Of a DNA stretch of 64,000 nt, positions 30,142 to 39,573 are shown piece by piece. The translations under genes were made by a program, and so were the position numbers. Location: contig NZ_CP129672.1 of assembly GCF_030505195.1 (NCBI RefSeq), positions 124,001 through 188,000 on the forward strand. The letters run 5' to 3'. The notes beneath the pieces were generated by a model. That model ran no database searches, was not told the DNA's origin, and saw only the letters and a list, made by a program, of their open reading frames with translations. The DNA comes from Comamonas testosteroni. GTDB lineage: Bacteria; Pseudomonadota; Gammaproteobacteria; Burkholderiales; Burkholderiaceae_C. Position 1 is the first letter of the stretch, and the number at the start of each line of letters is the position of its first letter.

Positions 30142-30854
30142 TGAGCCAGCATATGTTGCAACTGGAGCAGGTCTCCACCCACTACGGCGCGATCTGCGCG
30201 GTCAATCATGTCAGCCTGCATGTCGATCAGGGTGAAATCGTCACCCTGATCGGCAGCAATGGTGCAGGCAAGACATCGCTCTTGATGACGGTCTGCGGCA
30301 ACCCTCGTGCCAGCAGCGGGCGCATTCTGTTCGAGGGCGAGGACATCACCCAGATGTCCACTCATCACATCATGCGCCGCGGCATTGCCATCTCGCCCGA
30401 AGGCCGTCGTGTCTTCAAGGACCTGACGGTGACCGAGAACCTGCAGATGGGCGGTTTTTTCCTGAACAAGGCCGAGATCGCCGACGGCGTCGAGCATGTG
30501 TTCAAGCTCTTTCCTCGCTTGAAGGAGCGTGCAGCGCAACGCTCGGGCACCATGTCCGGCGGCGAGCAGCAGATGCTGGCCATAGGCCGCGCGCTGATGA
30601 GCAAGCCGCGCCTGCTGCTGCTGGACGAGCCCACACTGGGCCTGGCGCCGCTCATCATTGCGCAGATCTTCGAGATCATCCAGACCATCCGCGCAGCGGG
30701 TGTGACGGTGTTCCTGGTCGAGCAGAACGCCAACCGCGCCCTGCAGATTGCCGACCGAGGCTATGTGCTGGAAACCGGCAAGGTGGTGCTGGAGGACAGC
30801 GGTGTCAACCTGCTGAGCAACGACGAGGTGCGCAAGGCCTACCTGGGGCATTGA
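30141..30854 (+). CDS. livF: Branched-chain amino acid ABC transporter ATPase LivF
   Basis: The 237-residue partner ATPase has Walker A GSNGAGKTS, signature GTMSGGEQQMLAIGRALM, Walker B LLLLDEPTLGLAP and the switch region LVEQNANRAL, diagnostic of LivF. It is last in the operon. A weak inverted repeat (GCCCCGC / GCGGGGC, 30888-30915) downstream may be its terminator. Confidence 0.96.
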   Translation: MSQHMLQLEQVSTHYGAICAVNHVSLHVDQGEIVTLIGSNGAGKTSLLMTVCGNPRASSGRILFEGEDITQMSTHHIMRRGIAISPEGRRVFKDLTVTENLQMGGFFLNKAEIADGVEHVFKLFPRLKERAAQRSGTMSGGEQQMLAIGRALMSKPRLLLLDEPTLGLAPLIIAQIFEIIQTIRAAGVTVFLVEQNANRALQIADRGYVLETGKVVLEDSGVNLLSNDEVRKAYLGH

Positions 30855-30946
30855 AGGCTCACTGAGCTCATCTGAGGTCATCGCCAGGCCCCGCCGGACG
30901 CCAGTCTTGCGGGGCTTGCTCTTTTCTGTCTTCAATCGCCCGTAAG

Positions 30947-31711
30947 ATGCCCGGCATGACAAAGCATTTGACAATTCTGACCGGTGGCTCTCGCGGCATG
31001 GGCCTGTCCATGGGGCAGCAACTGCTGCAACAAGGCCATCAGCTGCTGAGTATTGCCCGCAAGACCAGCACCGCCCTCACCTCCAGCGCCAGCAAGCCTG
31101 CGCAGCTACTGCAATGGGAGCAGGACCTGGCACAAAGCGCTGCTGCTGCGCAGCGCCTGGCGACCTGGCTGGGCACGATAGATCCCCGTGAATGGACCAG
31201 CATCACCCTGATCAACAATGCGTGCGTCATGCCGCAGATTGCGCCGCTGTCCCAGGTGCCTGCCGCCGATATGATCAATGCCCTGCGCGTGGGTCTTGAA
31301 GCGCCCATGGCCCTGACCGGAGCCTTTCTCGGAGCAACCGAGAACTGGAGGATTGCCCGCAAGGTGCTCAATATCTCCTCGGGCCTGGGCCGCCGCGCCA
31401 TGGCCTCGCAAGCCAGCTACTGCACGGTCAAGGCCGCCATGGACCAGTTCAGCAGCTGCGTGGCGCTGGAAGAGGCTGCCAAGCCCAACGGCGCACGCAT
31501 TGTGTCTCTGGCACCCGGCGTCATCGACACCGATATGCAGGTGCAACTGCGCAGCGCAGCTTCAAGCGACTTCCCTGACGTGGGCCGTTTTGCAGGTCTG
31601 CACAGCAACGGGCAGCTGACCTCGGCCGATGACGCCGCAGCCCGCGTGCTGGCCTGGCTGGCGCGACCGGACTTCGGCGACCAGGTGATTGCAGACGTAC
31701 GCCAGCCCTGA
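30947..31711 (+). CDS. Short-chain dehydrogenase/reductase (SDR)
   Basis: The 254-residue classical SDR has the NAD(P)-binding TGGSRGMG at the N-terminus (start at 30947 or ATG 30956), LINNACVM in place of NNAG, and the catalytic Ser/Tyr/Lys as ISSGLGRRAMASQASYCTVKAA. APGVIDTDMQ closes the substrate loop. The fold resembles sepiapterin-reductase-like enzymes; the substrate is unknown. A GC hairpin without T-run (CCCTGAG/CTCAGGG) overlaps the stop. Confidence 0.88.
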   Translation: MPGMTKHLTILTGGSRGMGLSMGQQLLQQGHQLLSIARKTSTALTSSASKPAQLLQWEQDLAQSAAAAQRLATWLGTIDPREWTSITLINNACVMPQIAPLSQVPAADMINALRVGLEAPMALTGAFLGATENWRIARKVLNISSGLGRRAMASQASYCTVKAAMDQFSSCVALEEAAKPNGARIVSLAPGVIDTDMQVQLRSAASSDFPDVGRFAGLHSNGQLTSADDAAARVLAWLARPDFGDQVIADVRQP

Positions 31712-32234
31712 GATCGCACTCAGGGCAGTGGTGCTCCCAAACATGGCTGCAGCCGCCTTATCCAAACCAAGGGCTAAGGACGCCTGCAGCTCTTGTTGCC
31801 GTGAATGACTGGACCGCGCAAAAAATCTGGGAGCAGGCCCGGCCTATTCTCGAACCAAGCCCTGGCAAGTCTTTCATGCGTGGCAGAATGTTTGCACTGG
31901 TCTGCAGCAGCCTCTGAAGCTGTGCGCAGAACCACAATCCGCGCCCGTGGGCCACATCGGCAGCGACACCCGATCGGTACGCTGCCCCCGTGCTAGCAAC
32001 GGCAGCAACCCTGTCGTGCAGCGTGTGCGGATGGCGATCATGTCCGTACGGCATAACTCGCGCTCCCCGGTAAAGACAAATACCCATTGATGGCGGAACC
32101 ACCGTCCCCGATCATCGAAAAGCCCACCTTCCGTGACTCTGGCTTCCGAGCTCAAGGCTCAGGTGCCAGCCGCGACTGCGCCGCCCTTGTTTGCGGGCCA
32201 GCGCTCCCCCGTTCGTCTCTGGAGCTTCTTTTTC
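31712..32234. other. Gene-free interval upstream of the Bug protein gene
   Basis: Over 500 bp without a supportable gene; small ORFs on both strands overlap one another and have no family features. The 5' end has a 7-bp-arm hairpin at 31706-31725. No repeat, RNA or promoter could be identified with confidence. Confidence 0.45.
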
Positions 32235-33218
32235 ATGATTCGCCAAATTCTCATCAGCACAGCCGTGCTCGCAAGCGCGGGCCTGAGCTTTTCAGCCGCT
32301 GCACAAGACCCCGCTGCCGACTACCCCAACAAGCCCGTGCGCATGATCGTGCCGTTCCCGCCTGGTGGCGGCACGGACATCCTCTCGCGCGTGATTGCCA
32401 ACAAGCTCACCGAAGTCAGCAAATGGACCGTGGTGCCCGACAACCGTGCAGGTGCGGGCGGAACCATCGGCATCACCGAAGCGGTAAAAGCGGCGCCCAC
32501 GGGCTATGACATGGTGATGGGCCAGAAGGACAATGTGGTCCTTGGCCCCTACCTCTACAAGAACCTGCCCTGGAACCCCAGCAAGGATCTGACCCCCGTG
32601 GCTCATGTGGCCTACACCCCCATCGTGATTGCCACGGCCGCCAACTCGCCCTACAAGACGCTGGCCGACGTGGTGGCTGCAGCCAAGAAGAACCCGTCCA
32701 AGATCACCTACGGCTCGCCCGGCAACGGCACCAGCATCCACCTGGCCGGCGTGATGCTGGAAAAGGCCTCGGGCATTCATCTGACTCACGTGCCCTACAA
32801 GGGCTCCAACCCCGCGATGATGGATGCACTGGCCGGCAATGTGGATCTGCTGGTGTCCTCCGTGCCCTCGGCCATCGCCCAGATCAAGGCCGGCAAGCTG
32901 CGCGCCATCGCCGTGACCTCGGCAAAGCGCTCGTCCTCGCTGCCGGACACTCCGACACTGGCCGAGTCCGGTCTCAAGGGCTTTGATGTGAGCACCTGGT
33001 ATGGCCTGTTCATGCCCAAGGGCACACCCGCAGCCATCGTGACCAAGGTCAATCTCGAAGTGAACAAGCTGCTGGCCACGCCCGAGGTGCGCGACGCCAT
33101 TCTGACCCAGGGTGCCGAGCCCCAGTCCATGAGCGTGGCCAACTTCGACAAGATGTTCCAGGCCGACTTCAAGCAGTCCAAGCAGGTCGTCGAGTCCTCG
33201 GGCGCCAAGATCGAGTGA
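32235..33218 (+). CDS. Bug-family tripartite tricarboxylate transporter binding protein
   Basis: The 327-residue periplasmic protein has a signal peptide ending ...SFSAAAQ and mature region with YPNKPVRMIVPFPPGGGTDILSRVIA, the TctC/Bug signature, then NRAGAGGTIG and THVPYKGSNPAMMDAL. These proteins bind carboxylates or aromatic acids. The matching TctA/TctB membrane genes are absent nearby, which is common for the very numerous Bug paralogues of Comamonadaceae. The ATG at 32235 gives the correct signal peptide. Confidence 0.92.
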   Translation: MIRQILISTAVLASAGLSFSAAAQDPAADYPNKPVRMIVPFPPGGGTDILSRVIANKLTEVSKWTVVPDNRAGAGGTIGITEAVKAAPTGYDMVMGQKDNVVLGPYLYKNLPWNPSKDLTPVAHVAYTPIVIATAANSPYKTLADVVAAAKKNPSKITYGSPGNGTSIHLAGVMLEKASGIHLTHVPYKGSNPAMMDALAGNVDLLVSSVPSAIAQIKAGKLRAIAVTSAKRSSSLPDTPTLAESGLKGFDVSTWYGLFMPKGTPAAIVTKVNLEVNKLLATPEVRDAILTQGAEPQSMSVANFDKMFQADFKQSKQVVESSGAKIE

Positions 33219-33345
33219 CATCCCGACGCGGCGCGCAGGATTGGCGCCGCCCTGCCAGGCGCGAATAGGCCTGATCTGCATCAATGCGGCCTATGACAGG
33301 CTCGTGAATACTTCTGCGGAAACCCCTGAATTTCTGGAGAACATC

Positions 33346-33861
33346 ATGGCATTGCTGGTCTGGGTCCCCGAGTTGGACACCGGGATTGCAGAGATTGACC
33401 GGCAGCACCGCCGCATCGTCGATTACATCAACAGACTCTACGAGTTGCGCAGCTCGCCAGATCGCGCTGGGCTGGGCGATGTCATCGGCGAGATGATCGA
33501 CTACACCGTCTCGCACTTCGTCTTCGAGGAAAGCCTGATCGAGAGCGCCGGCTATATGTTCGCCGGCCCGCACAAAAAAGTGCACGAGCTGTTCACGCGT
33601 CGCGTCATCGAGATGCAGACCCGCTTCGATGCGGGCGAGGATGTGGCCGCCGAGCTGCACGGCATGCTCTCGCGCTGGCTGTTCAACCACATCCGCAACG
33701 AAGACCATGGCTATGTGGACTCGGCCAAGGTCTATCTGCGCATGATGACCAAAGAGAGCGGACACGCTGCACAGAAGGAACAACTCAAGGCCGAAGTGCT
33801 TCAGGAGCTGGAACTGCAGCGCAAGAAAAAAGGCTGGCTCGCCCGGCTGCTCAATCGCTGA
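33346..33861 (+). CDS. Bacteriohemerythrin
   Basis: The 171-residue protein has a diiron oxygen-binding four-helix bundle. Metal ligands can be traced: H in IDRQHRRIVDYIN, HxxxE in SHFVFEESLIE, HxxxH in HKKVHELF, and HxxxxD in NHIRNEDHGYV, after an N-terminal VWVPELDTGIAEID. The C-terminal 30 residues are charged (QEQLKAE, ELQRKKKGWLARLLNR), possibly an amphipathic membrane-binding helix. It may store or sense oxygen. CTGGAGA provides the ribosome site. Confidence 0.93.
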   Translation: MALLVWVPELDTGIAEIDRQHRRIVDYINRLYELRSSPDRAGLGDVIGEMIDYTVSHFVFEESLIESAGYMFAGPHKKVHELFTRRVIEMQTRFDAGEDVAAELHGMLSRWLFNHIRNEDHGYVDSAKVYLRMMTKESGHAAQKEQLKAEVLQELELQRKKKGWLARLLNR

Positions 33862-33878
33862 GCACTCTGACCCACAAG

Positions 33879-33903
33879 AAAAACGGCTCCCTCAGGAGCC
33901 GTT
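33879..33903 (-). terminator. Terminator of the universal stress protein gene
   Basis: Nine-bp stem AACGGCTCC / GGAGCCGTT with CTCA loop. The A-tract at 33879-33883 is the T-run in minus-strand orientation; the plus-strand side lacks a good T-run, so it mainly serves the leftward gene. Confidence 0.85.
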
Positions 33904-33927
33904 GCTTCGTAGGCAGCCGCCTTACGC

Positions 33928-34371
33928 TTACTCGCGCACAACAAGAACCGGGATTTTGACTGCGCCCAGCACGCGTTGGGTGACGCTGCCCAGCATCAGC
34001 TTCTCAAGGCCGCGTCGTCCCTGCGAGCCCATGACGACAAGGTCTGCGCCCACGCTTTCCATGGTCCGCACAATGCCTTCATGCACTGCATGACCCTCAC
34101 CCACCAGGGTCTTCACGGGCACACCCGCCTCATCCATGATGGCCTTGACCGCATCCAGGGCGGTGTTGGCTTCGGCGGTGGCCGCGCTCAGATACTGCGA
34201 CTGGCCATAGGCAAAGTCGGCGCCCACGCCGGTGAAAGGATAGGGATCGACCACATACACCGCCGTCACGGCGCTGCCGAAAACCTTGGAGAGCTCAGCG
34301 GCCTTGCGTGCAGCCAGCATGGAGGGCTTGGAGCCGTCGACCGGAACCAGGATGTGATTGAACATGGACAT
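33928..34371 (-). CDS. Universal stress protein (UspA family)
   Basis: The 147-residue single-domain Usp opens with HILVPVDGSKPSMLAARKA and carries the ATP-binding motif G-x2-G-x9-G(S) in MGSQGRRGLEKLMLGSVTQ near the C-terminus, so nucleotide binding is likely. Such proteins accumulate in stress and stationary phase. It is convergent to the bacteriohemerythrin gene. Confidence 0.92.
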   Translation of the reverse strand: MSMFNHILVPVDGSKPSMLAARKAAELSKVFGSAVTAVYVVDPYPFTGVGADFAYGQSQYLSAATAEANTALDAVKAIMDEAGVPVKTLVGEGHAVHEGIVRTMESVGADLVVMGSQGRRGLEKLMLGSVTQRVLGAVKIPVLVVRE

Positions 34372-34522
34372 ATGTTTCTCCTTTCAGGTTGCAGGCGACA
34401 CCAACCTCAAGCCAAAGGCCCGGGGCAGATGCCGCTCTTGAGATAGCGTTGAGTCTGCCTTCATCATGCCTCAGCGTGTTGACATGAATCAACCCTGAAA
34501 TTCACACTGGCCGAGGTCTGGC

Positions 34523-34996
34523 TCAGATGCAGACATGGGCCGCCTGGTATTCGTAGCATTTGTCCAGCAGAGTGTCGGACTTGTCGGTAATCGTGATGCG
34601 AGTGCCGTCCGGGCACAACAGGGAGACATTCTTGAAGGCTGGCTCATGGGGTTTGCTGGGCGCATCGCGGCGCACGGTCCATTCCTCCTGGACGATGCCG
34701 CCCGGCATATCCAGCATCACGACGATCTGCTCGGTATCGTGCGACAGCCGGATGCACTTGGCATCATTGAGCTCGACCACGGCCCCGGCCGGCGCGGCCA
34801 GACCATAAGGGCATTCCTCCACGCCGCGAATCGGTACCGAGGCATCGCCGAGGGTAATCTCAAGGCCATTGCGAAAGTAGATCGTGGGCTCCTTGGTGTC
34901 GGCCGCCTGCGCCGGACGGTCTTGCGAAGGCTTGCAGGCCGCTACGGTGACAAGAGCGGTCAGCACTGAAATACTGAGGGCGTAAAAGCGATTCAT
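34523..34996 (-). CDS. Hypothetical lipoprotein
   Basis: The 157-residue protein starts at ATG 34996 with an N-terminal signal of basic MNRF followed by a hydrophobic stretch and lipobox VAAC (Cys at about residue 21). The mature part is beta-rich and carries four cysteines (VEECPYGL, DAKCIRL, LLCPDGTRI, DKCYEY plus a C-terminal HVCI), suggesting disulfides in the periplasm. No family recognised. A GTG start at 35008 is possible. Confidence 0.7.
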   Translation of the reverse strand: MNRFYALSISVLTALVTVAACKPSQDRPAQAADTKEPTIYFRNGLEITLGDASVPIRGVEECPYGLAAPAGAVVELNDAKCIRLSHDTEQIVVMLDMPGGIVQEEWTVRRDAPSKPHEPAFKNVSLLCPDGTRITITDKSDTLLDKCYEYQAAHVCI

Positions 34997-35192
34997 ATAA
35001 AAAAACACGCCCGGCAGGGGCGTGGTGTCGGCCAGCGGTTGTGGCGTGTTGGATGCCAGGAAGACTCGAAGAGGCGAAAGCTTCGCCGCAACAAGCCTGC
35101 ATCATGCAGTGTCGAGGGCGTCACTTTGATGCATTGAGCACGTTACAGTTTTGCCCAAATTTTTCGAACAACGCCGTCCGCCTCAATCCAGC

Positions 35193-35972
35193 TCAAGCGG
35201 CCTGGCCCTGCGGCTCCTGGAGCGCGGCCCCCTGGAAGTTGCCACGGCGATAGGTCAGCACCAGCGTGTCGCGCACGCCACCGGGCTCGGCAGGCTGGAT
35301 CGGCGTGGTCTCATGAATCATGCGCGCATCGTCGAGCAGCATCACGGACCAGGGCTCGGTCAACGTGAAGCGCTGGCCATTGGGGCCGGTCGCTTCGAAC
35401 ACACGGGTCTCGCCCCCTTTGACGCCCTTGCGCCCCACCAGCAGCACGGCAACCAGATCGACGCCGTCGCGGTGCGCGCCTTCGGGCGTGGGCCGTCCGA
35501 TGCCGTCCGTGGTGTCGATGCGAAACTGGTGCGCCTCGACAAACCAGCGCTCATGCCGCTCGTCGGTGCAGAACACCTGGTCGGCCAGCTGAGCCAGCGC
35601 ATTGATCATCTCCAGCCATGCCGCGCTCGTCGTCGTGCTCTCCAGCATGGGCTCGAACATGCGCTGCATGCCGCCGTGCAGCGCGTTGTATTCCACGGGC
35701 TGCCAGTGGGCGCGGTGGGGCACCTGCTGCACCTGATGGCCTTCGCTGACAAAGCAGGAATGGCGGCGACGGCGATAGCGGCCGCCATCCTTGAGGAAGG
35801 CATCGGGCGGCAAACCCTGCCAGTCCGCATCCATGGCATGCAGATCGCTCACGCCAAGGCCCATCCACTGGGCAAAGTCCTCGGGCTGCAGCACGGCGTA
35901 GCCGCGCGTGCGCAAGGACTGAGCTGCCTCGGCAGCGGCAATGTAGGGAGGGGAAAACATGATTTGCGCCAT
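35193..35972 (-). CDS. 2-oxoglutarate/Fe(II) dioxygenase family protein
   Basis: The approximately 259-residue soluble enzyme has an iron-binding HxD in PEGAHRDGVDLVAVLLV, a distal His in MLLDDARMIHETTPI, and a downstream RDTLVLTYRR that supplies the 2-oxoglutarate-binding Arg. The pattern matches the 2OG-Fe(II) dioxygenase family that includes bacterial L-isoleucine hydroxylase (PF10014); this is from memory. A free amino acid substrate is therefore possible. Starts at 35972 (MAQIMF) and 35960 (MFSPP) are both possible. Confidence 0.78.
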   Translation of the reverse strand: MAQIMFSPPYIAAAEAAQSLRTRGYAVLQPEDFAQWMGLGVSDLHAMDADWQGLPPDAFLKDGGRYRRRRHSCFVSEGHQVQQVPHRAHWQPVEYNALHGGMQRMFEPMLESTTTSAAWLEMINALAQLADQVFCTDERHERWFVEAHQFRIDTTDGIGRPTPEGAHRDGVDLVAVLLVGRKGVKGGETRVFEATGPNGQRFTLTEPWSVMLLDDARMIHETTPIQPAEPGGVRDTLVLTYRRGNFQGAALQEPQGQAA

Positions 35973-36128
35973 AAGGTCGGCAAGCTTACTCCTCGCAGGC
36001 CCTGCCGGCTTGCGGCTCGGCATCAAAATTTACGCAAGGCAGCATCAACCAAATTGCATGGATGAAAAAAATGCCTGCATCGCACACAGCAATGCAGGCA
36101 CAGCGCAAGGCACCGCGATCGGGCAGCG

Positions 36129-36156
36129 GGCCTTCATCACCACGGTGATGAAGGCC
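36129..36156. repeat. Perfect inverted repeat downstream of pobA
   Basis: Two 13-nt arms GGCCTTCATCACC / GGTGATGAAGGCC separated by 2 nt, located 28 bp past the pobA stop on the minus strand. No T-run follows, so it is either a factor-dependent terminator/stabiliser or a protein site. Confidence 0.8.
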
Positions 36157-36183
36157 AGGCGGTCTTGGGCTTAAGTCCAGGGC

Positions 36184-37374
<1,191 letters not shown>

Positions 37375-37477
37375 TTATGGCTCAAAAACCTGTCGATCGG
37401 CGCGCGTGACGACGCCGATTGCGCTGTGCAGCAAGACTAAGTTTTGTGCTGCATCAAGACAAAGGAGAGAATCGACG

Positions 37478-37518
37478 TTTGCGCGATAATCGCACAATGA
37501 GAACGATGATCGCGCAAA
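37478..37518. promoter_or_regulatory. PobR operator region between pobA and pobR
   Basis: TTTGCGCGAT at 37478-37487 and its exact reverse complement ATCGCGCAAA at 37509-37518 flank 21 bp. The left arm overlaps a smaller palindrome GCGATAATCGC (37483-37493). Such sites are typical of IclR-type PobR regulation. Confidence 0.65.
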
Positions 37519-37539
37519 ACAAGAACGGCGGGGCCCTCC

Positions 37540-38328
37540 ATGAGTGACCCCGGCTCCCCCTCCATCGCCCCGGCAGACTTCATTGCAGGCCTGGCCAAGG
37601 GCCTGGCCGTACTCGAGAGCTTCGACACCGAACGCCAGCGCCTGAACGCCACCATGGCGGCCGATCGCGCAGGCATCACGCGCGCCGCAGCCAGGCGCCA
37701 TCTGCTCACGCTGGCCTATCTCGGCTATCTGGAGTCCGATGGCAGCTATTTCTGGCTGGCCCCCAAGGTGCTGCGCCTGTCGGGCAGCTATCTGGCCTCG
37801 GCCCGGCTGCCGCGCATCGTGCAACCCGTGCTGCACAGACTGGCCGCGCAGACCGGCCTGTCCTACTCCTGCGTGGTGCGCGAGGGTCGTGAAGTCGTCA
37901 TCGTCGCGCGCAGCGCCGTTCATGAAAAAGGCGAACGGCTGATGGCCCACGGACTGCATCTGGGCACGCGTCTGCCGGCGCACGCCACGTCCACCGGCCG
38001 GGTGCTGCTGGCCTCGCTCTCGGGCTCGGAGCTCGACGACTGGCTGGCCACCTATGACCTGCCCAAGCTGACGGCGCACACGGTCTCCGATGGCGCGGCG
38101 CTGAAGGGCTTGCTCGACGAGGTGCGCCGCCTCGACTACTGCATGGCGCTTGAAGAGCATGAACTGGCCATTCAGGCCGTGGCCGTGCCGCTGCGCAATA
38201 TGCTCGGGCGCACCGTGGCAGCGCTGAATGTGGTGACATCGGCCAAACGCATGAGCCCGCACACCATGCAGCAGGAAATACTGCCGCTGCTGCAGGAAGC
38301 GGCCAGAACCTTGCGCCCCCAGCTTTGA
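37540..38328 (+). CDS. pobR: IclR-family regulator PobR
   Basis: The 262-residue IclR-type regulator has an N-terminal winged helix (LAKGLAVLESFDTERQRLNA then RAGITRAAARRHLLTLAYLGYL) and a C-terminal effector domain with YSCVVREGREVVIVARSA and HLGTRLPAHATSTGRVLLASL. The gene is divergent from pobA, so it is presumably the 4-hydroxybenzoate-responsive activator. The ATG at 37540 lies 22 bp from the right operator arm. pcaU/pcaR-type homologues are also possible but the location favours PobR. Confidence 0.92.
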   Translation: MSDPGSPSIAPADFIAGLAKGLAVLESFDTERQRLNATMAADRAGITRAAARRHLLTLAYLGYLESDGSYFWLAPKVLRLSGSYLASARLPRIVQPVLHRLAAQTGLSYSCVVREGREVVIVARSAVHEKGERLMAHGLHLGTRLPAHATSTGRVLLASLSGSELDDWLATYDLPKLTAHTVSDGAALKGLLDEVRRLDYCMALEEHELAIQAVAVPLRNMLGRTVAALNVVTSAKRMSPHTMQQEILPLLQEAARTLRPQL

Positions 38329-38342
38329 CGCTATCATTTCAG

Positions 38343-38424
38343 AAGCTTATAGCGCCCGCCTTAAATTGATTTCAGATAGATATGTATCTGAAATCGTTAT
38401 TCAACAAGTGCAACAAGCTCTCCT
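38343..38424. repeat. Class 2 intergenic repeat, copy A
   Basis: Contains AGCTTATAGCG, the perfect hairpin ATTTCAGATA-gatatg-TATCTGAAAT (38369-38394), TCGTTATTCAACAAG and AGCTCTCCT. The same ordered pieces recur at 49341-49426 and, shortened, at 50486-50540. It is downstream of pobR, convergent with the LysR gene. Confidence 0.75.
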
Positions 38425-38473
38425 AACAGGAGCATGCTTCATCAGCGGCCATGCCCCGGTGCAGGCGCGGCGT

Positions 38474-39385
38474 TCAGATATGGCCGCTCTCCACCGAGCA
38501 GACCTGCATGCTGAGGCGGCGCAGCAGCTCGGCCGTGCGGCGCATCAGTGGTGTGGACTTCTTTTTGGCGGGCTGCACCAGGCACAAGGTGCTGACGATA
38601 TGCGGCGACTTGATGGGTACCTCCACCAGCGCAGCGTCCGTGGCATGACTGTGCATGGCGCTATCGGTCAGCGCCGCATAGCCATAGCCGCCGCGCACCA
38701 GATCCAGAATGGCCGGCACGCTGGAAACCTCCCAGACCACATTGAGCTTGACCTGGGACAGCGTGGCCTGGGCCTCCATCAGCTTGCGGAAAATCTGCCC
38801 GTGCTGGGGCATGATCAACGGGAACTCGGCCAGATGCTCGAACGGGATGCTGGTGCGCCCTGCCAGCGTGCTGGCCGGGCCGATCAGGCACAGGCGCTCC
38901 TCGAGCACGGGCGAGACCTCGATCTGCGGATGGGGCTCGGGCGTGTAGACCAGCCCCAGATCCATGCGTCCCGAAGTCAGCCACTCCGAGATATTCATGG
39001 AGAAGCCTTCGACCACCGCCAGCCTGGCCTTGGGCATCTCGCGGCTGAAGCCGTCGATCAGGGGCAGGGTCAGGCGCCGCGCCAGACTCGGCGGCAGGCC
39101 CACGGTGATGCGCCCCACGGGCTCGTCGCGCTGACTGCCCAGATCTTCCTTGGCCATGGCCACGCGTTGCATGATGGCGTGACCATGCTCGAGCAGGCGG
39201 CGCCCCGCATCGGTCAGCGTCACGCCACGCCCGGTACGGATCAGCAAGGTCTCGCGCAACTCGGTTTCAAGGGCCCGCACCTGACGGCTGAGCGCCGGCT
39301 GGGCCGTGTCCAGCAGTACTGCAGCCTTGCTGAAGCTCCCCACTTCGGCCACCCGAACAAAGGTCTCTATCTGCTGCAGATTCAT
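38474..39385 (-). CDS. LysR-family transcriptional regulator
   Basis: The 303-residue regulator starts at ATG 39385, supported by AAAGG upstream; 39400 is an alternative. N-terminal helix-turn-helix: FVRVAEVGSFSKAAVLLDTA then QPALSRQVRALE. The effector domain has GRITVGLPPSLARRLTLPLI and ends with LMRRTAELLRRL. It is divergent from a Bug binding protein gene, suggesting control of uptake of an aromatic or organic acid; related to CbbR/nitrogen assimilation-control regulators only at family level. Confidence 0.9.
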   Translation of the reverse strand: MNLQQIETFVRVAEVGSFSKAAVLLDTAQPALSRQVRALETELRETLLIRTGRGVTLTDAGRRLLEHGHAIMQRVAMAKEDLGSQRDEPVGRITVGLPPSLARRLTLPLIDGFSREMPKARLAVVEGFSMNISEWLTSGRMDLGLVYTPEPHPQIEVSPVLEERLCLIGPASTLAGRTSIPFEHLAEFPLIMPQHGQIFRKLMEAQATLSQVKLNVVWEVSSVPAILDLVRGGYGYAALTDSAMHSHATDAALVEVPIKSPHIVSTLCLVQPAKKKSTPLMRRTAELLRRLSMQVCSVESGHI

Positions 39386-39573
39386 GCTCACACCTTTCAA
39401 AACAAGCTATGCTATTTTGCTATAGCTGCTAGCCTCAGCTAGACCTAGGTGTTTATGACCCAAGTGACACAATGTAATTAACTGGGCCTAAATATCTAAA
39501 AATAACAGCCGACGATATCAACAATGCGTGGTCCACACGCAATTCATCATCGACGTCCTTCCAGGGAGACAAA

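Noticed and set aside
31758..32155. Overlapping minus-strand ORFs of about 90-115 codons upstream of the Bug gene
   Set aside because: No domain, no ribosome site, and mutually overlapping frames; treated as non-coding.
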